Assembly: GCA_949710005.1 (NCBI GenBank)
Contig: OX453287.1
Coordinates: forward strand, 19,741,017-19,805,016
Direction of reading: 5' to 3'
DNA: 64,000 bases
From: Ricordea florida
Taxonomy: Eukaryota; Cnidaria; Anthozoa; Corallimorpharia; Ricordeidae
The notes beneath the pieces are model-generated. The model made no database searches. It saw only the letters and a list, made by a program, of their open reading frames with translations, and was not told where the DNA came from. Positions 12,501-44,300 of the stretch are shown in pieces (the first letter of the stretch is position 1; each line of letters begins with the position of its first letter). The position numbers were made by a program, and so were the translations under genes.

Positions 12501-12540
12501 TTCGCCAATAAGCTCCCCTGAAGTGACAAAATATCTGTGA
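6555..12540 (+). CDS. SLC46-like major facilitator transporter, paralog A (6 coding exons)
   Basis: This is a twelve-helix membrane transporter of the SLC46 (proton-coupled folate transporter-like) branch of the major facilitator superfamily; the substrate is unknown. Exons are 6555-6779, 7600-7912, 9347-9889, 10994-11077, 11596-11755 and 12363-12540. All have GT-AG borders and agreeing phases, giving 1503 nt or 500 residues. Exon 1 encodes the first helix (LLTVEPVLFLYAFGLFLNIP). Exon 2 carries the MFS loop motif GGWSDKVGRRPALIVP and SYVADTTEEKNIALRLG. Exon 3 encodes GFIPPYWFMLG, the cytoplasmic loop and the mid helices. Exon 5 encodes FSAVSSLEMLCTFTG and the last helix. The last exon is a hydrophilic, acidic tail. 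The start codon sits in CCATGG just after a splice acceptor. The closest relatives I recognise are SLC46A1/A3. A paralog with the same exon structure lies inverted at 38368-44583. Confidence 0.85.
7987..8844. mobile_element. 858-bp non-autonomous element with GGCGGATCCAGG termini
   Basis: The left end CAGGCGCGGATCCAGG and the right end (reverse complement) CAAGGGCGGATCCAGG form terminal inverted repeats. Both sides are flanked by CATAG (7982-7986 and 8845-8849). It has no coding capacity and lies in intron 2 of SLC46-like paralog A. A single similar terminus occurs near 59277. The termini resemble those of hAT-like elements, but the 5-bp duplication leaves the class open. Confidence 0.7.
9059..9201. 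mobile_element. 143-bp inverted-repeat element with 8-bp target duplication
   Basis: Long terminal inverted repeats contain AGATCTCATATATA and ACCCACCACGAGTCCCC on each side. They are flanked by the exact 8-bp direct repeat CAGATTTG (9051-9058 and 9202-9209). The 8-bp duplication fits hAT-type insertion. It sits in intron 2 of SLC46-like paralog A. Confidence 0.8.
10225..10360 (+). repeat. Dispersed repeat block also found at 49345 and 57120
   Basis: The stretch containing GAAACGTCA, ATCTTACGGTGGCA, CCAACTCGTTTGACAAACC and a GATGCAGCAACAGTTTCCTTA end recurs at 49345-49460 (+) and 57120-57250 (-). At 49345 it follows directly on a hammerhead-like GAAACGTC motif. I infer it is a terminal piece of a Penelope-like or related ribozyme-bearing retroelement. 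It lies in intron 3 of SLC46-like paralog A. Confidence 0.5.
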
Positions 12541-14273
12541 AACAAAGTGAATATTAACGCACCAGCGAATATCTTAAATTCATTTCAGAAAGCGTTTTGT
12601 ATCCACTCATATAGCACAAGATCATCTACTGCCGGAAAGTTTTATGCCAAAAGTTTTTGATTAGAAATACAAAAAAACCCTTTTCTCGAATTGGAGTTTA
12701 ACTGTGGAATGAGATACCACGCCATATAATAGAACTGACTAAGAATAGATTCGCAAACTTCTTTTCCATATTCTATTCAAGGAACATGACTATATTCAAA
12801 TCCCCAGAATTATCGAAAAAATAGGCGTATGCTAATTTCTCTTACTATCATGATTCGCACTATTATAATTTATTAATAATTTATTAATTTTATTATAATT
12901 TATAATTTATTATAAATTTACTAAAATTGTAACAAAAATCTTTCAGTACACACGTAATTTGTTTAAACCAATATAAGTTATGTTTTAGTTCTGTAAGTTT
13001 ATTTTAGTAATTAGTAACCCGATCGATGTACTTAGCTTTTTTAAAATGTCAATTTTACCTACCGCCCTTATTGCTCCATCGCGATTAGCTCTTTGGCTAT
13101 TTGCGGGGCAAACAAATACTTGTATCACTAAATTAATTATCAATTAAGTGTGTGTGTGTGTGTGTAAGTGAAGATTAATAGACTTGTAAAAACCAGGATT
13201 GTCCTTTCCATTTTTATAATTTCTTCAAGTCACGTCATGCAAGATGTGCTGAGCAAAGTTGACAACAATTACCCCTCCTCCACCCCGCACAGACTAATTG
13301 CAATTTAATGACATCTTCATAAAAGTGTATAGTGCGTTGAGTGGTAGAAAACCCGTGATATAAATGCTGTCACACATGCGTGATATCACTTGCGGGTAGT
13401 GGTATCGATTTTCCGGCACCACTCGATATTCGGTATACCACTAAATATTATACGATGAAAAGAAAATTGCATAGTCGCTCGAAGAGAACCAAATTTCTTT
13501 TTCTTGTTGATAAGTATTTTAATCATCCCCTTCGCTCACTCGAGAAATAGCTTTCAGCGCCGCCAGGTAATATCCTTCATCAATAAACAGAAACAGAACA
13601 GAACTGAGATAAGGATTCTCCTAAAGGGACTCAAAAACTTCTTACTTTTATAGATCACCTCACTTGATACACAGAATTTAAAACGACACGATCATAAGTC
13701 AAAAAAAAAAACACGAACATGATCTGCAAAATTTGAATTTTTGACTTTGATTTTGTTCACGTCAAACCTTAAATTGAACAATGTAGTCCTAACGTAATCT
13801 TCATTCCCAAAGTCAAATCGTGAGTCAAGCAGTAATCATGATGCAATTTTAAATCCTTTTACTTGGAGAGTCCAACCTTAAATAATTATAAGTCTAAAGG
13901 TTTTATCTTTACTCTGTGGATGATTTAATCACTGAAACCACAAAACTTTGGAAAATGTTTGAGTGTACGAGGAAAACTAAATAGCTTTTAAAAGGGAATG
14001 GTATACTAAAGTCAAGATGGATTTAATGACGATCGTTGTTTTGATTGCTGGCGAATCGAGTGACATTCTGCAGTTACTCCGTTCTAGTCAAGTATGAGGC
14101 TTATGTACTATTACTTGGCTACCCAAGGAATGAACAATACAACAATAAAAAGAATCCTCTGATGAGTTGTGTCGATGGTAGAGCGTCCGAACAGTGACGA
14201 TGAACTTGATGAACTTTATTTGAATGTCATTTGTACCTAGCTCTGACGTACTAACTGGGGACACTGTAAAGCA
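12541..14273. other. Intergenic between SLC46-like paralog A and the SINE
   Basis: The first few hundred bases are presumably 3' UTR of the transporter. An AT-rich low-complexity run lies at about 12860-12925, and a short (TG)n microsatellite at about 13148-13165. No coding exon or RNA gene seen. Confidence 0.4.
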
Positions 14274-14461
14274 CAAATCAAATCAAATCAAATGTTGGTT
14301 TTTGTGGAGAGGGAAAACCGGAGTACCCGGAGAAAAACCTCTCGGAGCAGATCAGAGAACCAACAAACTCAGTCCACATATTACGCCGGGGCCAGGAATC
14401 GAACCCGGGACACATTGGTGGAAGGCGAGCGCTCTCACTACTGCGCCGACCCTGCTCCCCC
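14274..14461 (-). mobile_element. tRNA-derived SINE
   Basis: Read on the minus strand it begins near 14461 with a tRNA-like head: a box A-like CGGCGCAGTAGTGAGAGC followed about 35 bases later by a perfect box B-like GGGTTCGATTCC. These are the internal RNA polymerase III promoter of tRNA-derived SINEs. A body with CTCCGAGAGG and CTCCGGGTACTCCGG follows. The 3' end is a short tandem tail of TTTGA units (AAATC on the plus strand, 14274-14293). The pseudo-tRNA is not a functional tRNA. Confidence 0.8.
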
Positions 14462-14962
14462 AGTAACCAGAGACGTCGACGATCGGTGACTCCTATGGGG
14501 AGAAATGGGACTTGTTTTTCCGAAGGTCGTGAAGGGATAAAATGAAATTGGTATTGGCTGTGTTTTGCCCTGGGAAAACGGGATTTAAGTCACTTGGACT
14601 GGGATTCGGCAGGAGCGAATCACTGGATTCGGTAATTGGGAATGGGATCTTTTTTAGGCATTCTGCCAGTGGGAATGGGATTTTAGCACTGGGAAATGGA
14701 ATTTCGAAAAAAAAATACGATTGGGAAATGGTATTGGTACCCCACCCCTCTTTCTGAGTTTGCCTGTGACAGTGGTTAAAAATACATCTTTCACAAATTC
14801 ACTAGTCTCAAAATGTACCATCTGTGACATTGCTTGTAGTTATGCTTATTTTCATGCATTTATAAAATATATATACTACGCAAAAACAAGTAAAACCGAA
14901 TGTAGACTGGAAGTATGCTAGTTGTGTGCTTATGCTGGTCGCACCGCAAACAATAATACTTA
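14462..14962. other. Intergenic with imperfect GGGAATGGGAT repeats
   Basis: Between about 14590 and 14735 a G-rich motif (TGGGAATGGGAT, TGGGAAATGG and variants) recurs four to five times without a fixed period. Otherwise nothing recognised. Confidence 0.4.
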
Positions 14963-15195
14963 CCAGACATAACTAATCGATGATCAATTGGTAAACAATG
15001 AGTAATCTGTTGATTAGTCATTGATTATTGGCGATGATCAATGAGTAATCGATGACCAAAAATTTTGTGGGCTATCGATTAGTTATCGATTACTCATTGA
15101 TCATGGGCAATAATCAATGACTAATCAACAGATTACCTATTCATTACTCATTGATTTCATTGATGTCATTGATGTCATCGATTAGTTATGTCTGG
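14963..15195. mobile_element. 233-bp palindromic element with TA target duplication
   Basis: The ends CCAGACATAACTAATCGATG and its reverse complement are perfect. The interior continues as an imperfect palindrome made of GATTACTCATTGAT-type segments. TA dinucleotides lie at 14961-14962 and 15196-15197. This fits a Tc1/mariner-type non-autonomous element, inserted about 130 bp upstream of the cathepsin F start codon. Confidence 0.8.
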
Positions 15196-15325
15196 TACTA
15201 TACTGACCTTCAGATCATTAGCATTTTCGATGACGTACTGTGGGATGCCACAGGTCTCCCAAGACATAACAACAAAACACAAGAAGTCATGTGACAAGGA
15301 GTTCCGTGTTCTGGCCTGAGCAATT

Positions 15326-35942
<20,617 letters not shown>

Positions 35943-36560
35943 GTGCTGAAACACTCTCTGTTTGATGAGCAGTTGTAATAGTACGTACAAACATGCTTCG
36001 ACTTTTACATGTACATGTTTTCCTTGTTACATTGTTTCATAATTCGACATTTTTGTCTTTGTTCTGATACACATTCAGGAACGAAAGATTTTAAATCCTC
36101 GAACTTTATTAGTGTACAGGAAAAGACGAAGAAAATCAAGCACTGCTACGTGTTTGGATATCAGATAAACACGGCTTATTTGGGCATCTTCGCTTTGCAC
36201 TTCACAGAATTTTTTATGAGAATCTCTATAAAAGTCGAGATATCAATTTCCATCTCAATTTTTTTTAATGCTTTCCGGTGCGCGTCCTGCCTTCAGCACT
36301 CTTCCCTGCGTTTTAAAAGTGATGAAACACTGCATTCCGTGTTTGATCAAGTACTCACATGTTATTATGTTGAATTTTCTCACGTTTCTTTTTTCAGGAA
36401 TATACCTGTCATTGCATTACACGTTGGAAAAGTGTTTATTTTTGCATCTTTTTTAAAATAATTTACAATCAGCAGTTGATTTTTTAGTATAACCACATAA
36501 GGCGTTTTTTTTATGCAACTTTAACTCCTCGGATGTAATACGAAGTTAGATGTAGGATTG
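35943..36560. other. Downstream of cathepsin F
   Basis: Probably 3' UTR then intergenic sequence; nothing else recognised. Confidence 0.35.
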
Positions 36561-36573
36561 CAGACAGTTGACG

Positions 36574-36643
36574 CTGATGATGACTTCCGCTCAGGATGTC
36601 GAAACATCTGTCGCTCTGACAAAGGGCTAACACTCGAAACGTC
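36574..36643 (+). ncRNA. Pair of decayed hammerhead-ribozyme-like motifs
   Basis: The first is CTGATGA at 36574-36580, with a possible weak stem II and then CGAAACATC at 36600-36608. The second is CTGACAA at 36616-36622, then CGAAACGTC ending at 36643; its G8 position is A, so it should be inactive. Adjacent cores of this form are known from Penelope-like elements. Assigned by motif only. Confidence 0.45.
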
Positions 36644-37059
36644 TGCTTTTTCTTGCTGACTTTCGCTCGTATAGAAAAGGAGCGTTACACTTTATCATGG
36701 CTTTTGTTTCTACCTTTCCGTAAGGTTTTTGCTGCAAGATGTGTTTTAAATGGGTTAAATGTAACTGTTTTGCGTATTCTGCAATATGACACCTTATTAA
36801 ATGAACTTTACTGGAAGGTAATAGAAGGAATAGATTGTGGTGTAGTGCTATATAGCTTACACCTTTATACTGTGTGTTTTTAGCGATCGGCGATCGCCTC
36901 CTTGATTTGCAGAGCATTGTAATTGCTCATTATATAATCTCGTATTAGCCTTATTTGTGATATACTACTGCACAATCATAAGTACACTCTGGGTGTTGGA
37001 TATTGTAGCGACCTCTTACTTATCAGTACTCGTTTAAGAAATAGAAAACATTTTCCGTG

Positions 37060-37380
37060 TTTCTATCGAGTTTTAGTAAAATTCTACTTGTAGACTAATG
37101 CAAATGCCGCAATCTGATTGGCTAAGCTACTGCAGACTATCAGCCATTAGACAGCACTTGGTTGAAGATCGTTTTCAAAATGGCGACGTATGGGCACTTT
37201 TAATTAAGTTTCGCAGGACGATTGAGTATTTTCGTGTTTTTTTCACCGACACATGATTTGTTTATTATGATTTTTACTAAAACAATTAGATTATTCGCTC
37301 TCGATTTCTATGAGGTGATAGTTGATTCACCCCATAGAAATCTCGACCTCATAAAATAATTGTTTATAGAAACACGAGTG
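37060..37380 (+). mobile_element. Composite hairpin element, diverged copy
   Basis: Starts GTTTCTATCGAGTTTTAGTA. The body has CAATCTGATTGGCTAAGC, with AAAATGGCGACG downstream. The end is a hairpin (AGATTATTCGCTCTCGATTTC ...) closing at ATAATTGTTTATAGAAACAC. Same plan as 37561-37905. Confidence 0.65.
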
Positions 37381-37560
37381 GAAGTTTGGGAGAACGAGAA
37401 ATGCAGTGGGAACACGAGCCGGTAGGCGACTGTTTCCACAGCTTTTTCGAGTTCTCGCAAACTTTCACGAGTGTTTCTATAGCTCGATAGATACACGAAG
37501 AAAATGTTTTCTATTTCTTTTAGAAAATAGCCCAATGCCTGTGACTATGACAACTTTTTT

Positions 37561-37905
37561 GTTTCTATCGAGTTTTAGTATAAATCTACTAGCATTCTAT
37601 CACAATTGCCGCGCTCTGATTGGCTACGCTACCCACTATCTATTCTGTGATAGATAGTGAGTAGCGTAATGGCGGCCGCTTCTTCACATTTCCGAAGTGT
37701 CCGTGAGGAAGATTTAGACAGTTTACTGGTCGAGGCTGTTCCAGAAAAGACAAAGTTTTGAACGAGTAGTAGATTTATACTAAAACAATTAGATTATTCG
37801 CTCTCGATTTCTCTGCGTGATAGTTGACTCGGGCTGCGCCCTCGTCAACTATCACGCGATAGAAATCGAGAGCGAATAATCCAATTGTTTAATAGAAACA
37901 CGGCT
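37561..37905 (+). mobile_element. Composite hairpin element, best-preserved copy
   Basis: Begins GTTTCTATCGAGTTTTAGTA. The body has GCGCTCTGATTGGCTACGC then an ATG in GTAATGGCGGCC. ATTTATACTAAAACAATTAG enters a near-perfect hairpin (TCTCGATTTCT...GATAGTTGACTCGG/GCGCCCTCGTCAACTATC...). It ends AATTGTTTAATAGAAACAC. The inner part from the hairpin is symmetrical, the body is not. Confidence 0.75.
37669..37761 (+). pseudogene. Short ORF in the composite element, first-exon-like
   Basis: A 30-residue frame, MAAASSHFRSVREEDLDSLL continuing to EAVPEKTKF, then stop. The EEDLDxLL ... VPEKTK pattern resembles the N-terminus of Crypton/QRICH1/ZMYM-like proteins, where it is followed by ATKxG. Here the frame runs into the element end. 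Likely a truncated first exon carried with its promoter. Confidence 0.5.
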
Positions 37906-38367
37906 TTTAACCAATCAGCGCGCGTATTTTCCTTACGATATTTCCTAATAGCAAATTAGTATTGTAGGGAATTGAGATTTTCATTAAAAATCTGTTTTGG
38001 TGTAAAGTTGGTGTCTCTTACTCCGTATGAAATGTGAAATACACGGGTTTAAATGTTGCCGCTTTTTTGCATACATGAGGTCCGTTAGCAGAAATGTGCA
38101 TTGGTACTGCGTTAGGTAACTGTCAAGCACAACCACATCACGCCAGTCAGGAATATTCCTTGCGACGATTGAAACAAGAAAGGTAAATTCTTCTCTTTCC
38201 AGAGAAGAGAATGTTGTGGTAGCAATCAGTCAAAGCTGAGCTTTGGTCAGTCGTCAAACAAGTCGACAGCCACCATGTATGTCGCTAATAAAAACACATC
38301 CCTCATTGTATTGGTTTTAATAAAAGAATTTAACAGGACCTCTGTACTTCAGAAGTGTCTGATATTC

Positions 38368-41300
38368 TTAGAGCGTTGTAAGTTGGACTTGATCCTCCGA
38401 GGTCGACGTTTGTGAAACATGATCGGGTGCATCCACGTCTTCTTCATTCTCGGTTGCATGTTGAACTTCCATCCTGTCGTCTAACTTTGTTTTAAAAGTG
38501 GACGGATCCTTGATCATCCTGTATCGAAAGAAATAATGGTTCATAATAATTGGTAAAGGAGGGTAGCTTATTACCTACAGTGCAACTACCACTATCACGT
38601 CTCAAGGCTTTTGAGTCATTTTTATTTTACCCATGTAGGGTGATCATCCTTTGGAAAGTTACTGTGGTACTGTTTGTTTTACCATACAGTGTGGTTCTAA
38701 CCTTTTCATCTGTGATTCAAACCATGCAGTGTGACCATTCTTTGGAAAGCTACTGAACAGTACTGTATTATGATACTGTTTGTTTTTCTATACAGTGTGG
38801 CTCTAACTTTTTTGACCTGTGGATCAAACCATGCAGTGTGACCATTCTTTGTAAAGCTACTGAACAGTACTGTACTGTGGTACTGTTTGTTTTACCATAC
38901 AGTGTGGTTCTAACGTTTTCACCTGGGGATCAAACCATGCAGTGTGACCATTCTTTGGAAACATACAGTGCGGCAATGTACTGTAGTGGTGTATGTCATT
39001 ACATATGTGGCCAAGTACCTGATAAATTCAAGGTTCCAATGTTGAAACCATTGTTAAGAAAGAGTGGAGCTGATTATGAACTATTTTCTAGCTTCCGTCC
39101 CCTCTCGAATTTATATTTTTTGCCCAGAGTTACGGAGAAAGCCGTTGCAGCACAATTAATGGACCATCTTAATAATAATGAAGGCTTGGAAGAATTTCAG
39201 TCGTTATATAAATCTCATCAGAATACAGAGACTGAAGTACAGCGACCAATAATCGCCGGGCGGACTCGTCAACCGACGCATCGGTACGATCGGATTCGTT
39301 ACTGTTACCTTCTCTTTCGCGTAACACGAAGAAAACACGTGGCACGTGCAAATATTTTCATTAAAATTAAGTGACATTTTCTTTACCTTGTCATCACGAG
39401 AGGAATAAGAATGAGACCAGCACTAACGAGGAATGGTAATCCAGGAAAGCCGTATTTAGACGATCTGATATACACGGGGTTAAAGATGAATGCACCAAGG
39501 AAATTACAGAACGTATCCACGGTTGACACGGAGGAAAACATCGCACCTGTGGAGTAAACATGCTCGATTTAGTCAACTGGAGATTCAAAGTTAGCATAGC
39601 TTAGTGATGTGACTCATGTAACCTCTAACAGGTATTACTTCGGTAAGTGATATGGCTCGTATCTTCTCCAGGATCAGAGATATCAGTTCTGTTAGTGATA
39701 CGGCCCTATATAGTCCAGCAGTTATCAGTTTGGCTAGCGACATAGGTCGTCTCCTCTAGGAGATATCGGTTTGGTTGGTGATCTGGCTATTACAAACCCT
39801 CCATCAATTTGGGAAGTGCTATTGTCCTCTCCTCCCTAAAAGATCAGTTTGGTTGTTTTAATGGCCTTATATCCTCCACGAGATATCGGTTTGGTTAGTG
39901 ATATGGCTCTGCTACCCTCCGGCAGATATCAATTTGGTAAGTGATATGGCCCGTATCTCCAACGAGATATATCAGTTTGGTTAGTGATATGGCCACACAT
40001 CCTGCAGCAAATATCACTTTGGTTAATGATGTGGCTCGCATCCCCTTCAGGAGATAGCGGCATTTCTTAGTGATATGGCTTTTATCTCGTCCTGTAGACA
40101 TAAGTTTGGTTAGTGATATATTTATGATAAGTAATAAAATACCTCGCTCATCAGGATCAATAATCTGAGACATCATGCCTTTATAAAGAGGTACAACAGT
40201 TCCACCGAACAAGCCAATGATTGGCACTGAAAGAGAACGGGTCGAACAACATAAAACTTGGATTTATGACAACAAACGGTCCACATGTGTTGAATTTTAG
40301 GTCACGAGGTCCGTCGTTCAATCCTAGGCACTGGCACCGTGAATCTTCCCAGACAGGAAACCAAACTCAACACTGACGCTCTCCTCCCATGTGCACAACA
40401 ATGAGTGCCAGTGATATAATGCTAGGGTTAGCTCTTCGATACTGTACAGGGCTAAAAATTGGCGGTCGCACGGTCACCAGTAGCGAGTTAAAACTGACCA
40501 GGGCTACCAAAAGTTAAGGTTTGAACGCCCAATGTGCGACTATGCTACAGAATTTCGAAAAGTTGCAATGTTAATTATGCGAAGTACAAAGTCAAAAATA
40601 AAAATCAACATGTAGTTTAATTGGACTAACTTTCTCTTCGTTTCTTTGCCTGGACTCTAAAATCATCCATTTTTGTGTATTTTTTAGTTCTCAAGTGGAA
40701 ATTCCGAGCCGTTTTAACAGTGATTTCACGAGCGATCCGTATTCACAACATATAGACGCCATTTTGATTTTGTGATTGCCACGTGACTCTCAAAAAAAAG
40801 TCGAGGGCTACTTCATTTTGAGATGGACACTAAAAATTCAAGGAAACTGGCCCGACTGGCCACCAAGCACTGGAGTTAATCTTTAGCCCTGGATACTCTA
40901 ATTTAATCTTTCAATTGAGACGGACTAGCATCCCATCCAAGAAGGAATAACAATGCTTCTAGTGCTTTGTTCTACAGCCTGAAATAAGCTCCGGCCCCGT
41001 GGACCATAAGACTCGCACATAAATAATATTCTGATGTTTCTAACAATTCATTAAATTAATAGAGTCTCTCTTCCTTCATCCGTGGACCTGAGAGCGCTAT
41101 TAAACTTATCAACCCTCCTTAGCGGACTGTCTCACTTCGTCGAGTGAAAAAACCCGGGCGCACGTTTCTTGAAAGTCCCGAAACGTTTCGGGACGTAATA
41201 TCTCTCGCTCTCTTTTACAGAAACGTTTCTACGCGCCAAAGGAAATAGTACTTTCCGCCTTTAAAATATGTTAAAAGAAAATATTTGAAAAGTGATGGAG

Positions 41301-44300
41301 TGCTTCCTATTTTTTGCATTTTCTGGATCTTTCAAGAAACGCAAGCCAGTCTTGCAAAGGCGTAAATTGCAGCGGGAAAAAATCCCGTTGGGCGTGCGCT
41401 GACAGTCTTGATAAATACGAACTGGCTGTACCAGTTTCCAGGAATGACTGGTTTTTTTTTCGTTCAGACTGTACAAACGGTATTGTTATATACCTAGACT
41501 TTCATTCAACAAAACGAGCACTGTGATTGGTTGATTCTTGGTCACGTGCCCTTGAACAAATTTAAATGTATCCCGACCGGGAAACAATTGCGCAGTTGTT
41601 GCCCGCGCGCCAGTTGTACCGTCTTTGTTTGCTTGTTTTTGCTAAGGGAAAGTCTAAATATATAACAAAGCACTTAAGGTATGGTCCCTCGGGAAACTAG
41701 TTAGTTTTGTTTTCCCTCGAGTCCTAATGTTTCCCTCGACTTCGTCTCGGGAAACATCAGGACTCTCGGGAAACAAAACTGACTGTTTCCCTCGGAACCA
41801 TACATTAAGTGTATAATATTATCGAGGTTATGCCTAGTTTTATACCTAAGAAGACCATCCACGTGCGGTCAGCGAAAGCGAAGAACACCAGCGAGATGCA
41901 TTGTGACACCATGCCAATCCTTGTGACGTTGATTTCTGACACAAAACGCTTCAGTACTCCTATACCAACCACTCCACCGAACCCTTGCATGAAAAAGCGA
42001 AACGCCATGAACACTCCTAGCGTGGTAGGCCCCCAGCAGAGTGGGCTGCGTAGCACAAACAACGCCACGACTCCGCTGATTCCGAGCACACTAAGAGTAA
42101 TGATACCATCTCCGATAACAAGCACTATCAGAGTCTTCCTGCCTCCGTTTCTCGGCTTCTTGAAGACGCTCCAGATCGCTCGAAAGCTGTCCAAACTGAA
42201 GAAACGCATCTTCTTTTTCTGCGATTTCGGTTTTGATTCGGGAACCAGAAAAACGACAGACAGGGTGGAGGCCATGTGACAGGCAAAGATGAACCAACAA
42301 GGAGGGATAAAACCGAGATTCTTCAGCCAAAGACCGCTGGTCAGTTGACTTAGAAGCCCGCCAACGAAAACAACGAACTGAATAACAGCTGAAAGAAAAG
42401 ATATAACGATATAAACGCTTACTTGTGTATACGACTTTTAGCTACGCATGAGAAAAGCTACACTTTCTGGGCTCTTGTACCAATTGTGTATGTCAAAAGA
42501 CCCTTTTTCAAAAAAGAAAGATTACAGTCAAAAGTGAAAGAAACTACACAAGATTTTGGGTAAACAGCACAACAGCAAATAAAGCATGATCACATTATAA
42601 TGCGACATTTTTCATGAATGAAAATGAATTGGTAGACAATTGTTCCGCAGCGACCTAAGGAATGGTCGCAGTGCATGGATTGATCCACAGATGTATAGAG
42701 AAACAAACAGTACCACAGTACAGTACTGTTCAGTAGCTTTATACAAAGAATGATCACACTGCATGGTTTGATCCACAGATGAAAAAGTTAGAACCACACT
42801 GTATAGTAAAACAAACAGTACCACAGTACAGTACTGTTCAGTAGCTTTACAAAGAATGGCCACACTGCATGGTTTGATCCACAGATGAAAAAGTTAGAAC
42901 CACACTGTATAGTAAAACAAACAGTACCACAGTACAGTACTGTTCAGTAACTTTACAAAGAATGGTCACACTGCATGGTTTGATCCACAGATGAAAAAGT
43001 TAGAACCACATTGTATAGTTAAACAAACAGTACCATAGTACAGAACTGTTCAGTAGCTTTACAAAGAATGGTCACACTGCACGGTTTCGTCCGGAGATGG
43101 ATAGGTCAGAACCCCGCCATATATATATATATCGCGAGCTAGAGCCATACTATGAAAAATAAAATCATTGTGGCTCTTATACGCCGCAATGATTGGCTTT
43201 CTGAAGGCAGGCTATAGTCTATAACAACTAAAATGAAGATGCAGGTGTCACAGTCTTACCAATCCGAAGTGCAAGTCTCGTTTCCTCGGTAATATCAGCA
43301 ACATACGAATACGCCGCCATAGTCATGATGGTGAAAAAACCAGAAAAGCCGTTAATAGCTTCACCAATGAAGAGAATATACACAGGCCAATCAAGGTACA
43401 TTATAACGATGATAAGAAGGGCCTCAATAGCGCTTCCTATAGGAGGGGCCGCCAGGGCGGGACGCCTTCCGCCAGTGTCCGTCCATGGGCCCAAAAGAAG
43501 AACCATGATGATCGAAGGAATGGAAAGGAAAAGAACGTTACCCATATCGATTTGGGCGGCCAAGTCCTGAACCTTCCAGAACAAAGGTAGATGAAATTAG
43601 TGAAAAGAAGAAAGCGAAGAACGCTTTACGCATCAGCCCTTCTAAACGTGCACAATCAAAACAGTTCCAACGCGCTCTTGTCTTTATTTAACGAATTAAA
43701 ACAACGGTTGCTGTGATGAAAGCGAAAGCAATTACATGTTACGGCTAAGCATCACAATGAATAAATCAATAGGAAATAAAAAAAAAGCTAAGCGAAGTAA
43801 GGGAACAAATTAATAGTTACAAACGTTGTTTCTGCACAGGAGGTAGGCTTATGCTAGGTTACGCTTCTACTTTAAATGAACTTGATTTCTACCGGCCGTT
43901 ATGATCGTTGGAAAATGACTCAAAAAATTAAGTTAGAAGTCTAAACGACGCCAGATTATGCAAATATTGTTACTATGAATGGATAGATCCATGGTGCGAT
44001 GCACGCGCAAATTGACAAGCTCGTTTGCAGTAATACCTTCCACTCCTAAAAATGATCATCATCTAACTTCTCCTTACCTTACAAAATACTTTGTACGAGA
44101 GCGAACGTTTGCAGCGAGATGGGCGAGACCTCCGTGATAAATGTGACCCTGACGCGTCATACAACAATAAAGCCAATGGCAAGAGGTTTTATTTCAGCGC
44201 ATAGGCTGTGATGAAATACCATGAAATATAACAGCACCTACCATTGGCCATGACTTAATAGGTCTTTCCTCTCAGAGAGGTCACAAGTATCATGCCACAA

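Noticed and set aside
14380..14461. tRNA gene on the minus strand
   Set aside because: A box and B box are present but no cloverleaf with a proper acceptor stem or anticodon arm can be folded; the downstream SINE body and TTTGA tail explain it.
41809..42279. A 156-codon plus-strand open frame
   Set aside because: It is antisense to exon 3 of SLC46-like paralog B, which has correct splice sites and family motifs; the plus frame has no recognisable protein character.
42640..43110. CRISPR-like regular repeats
   Set aside because: Units are contiguous 106-bp repeats without unique spacers, in an animal intron.
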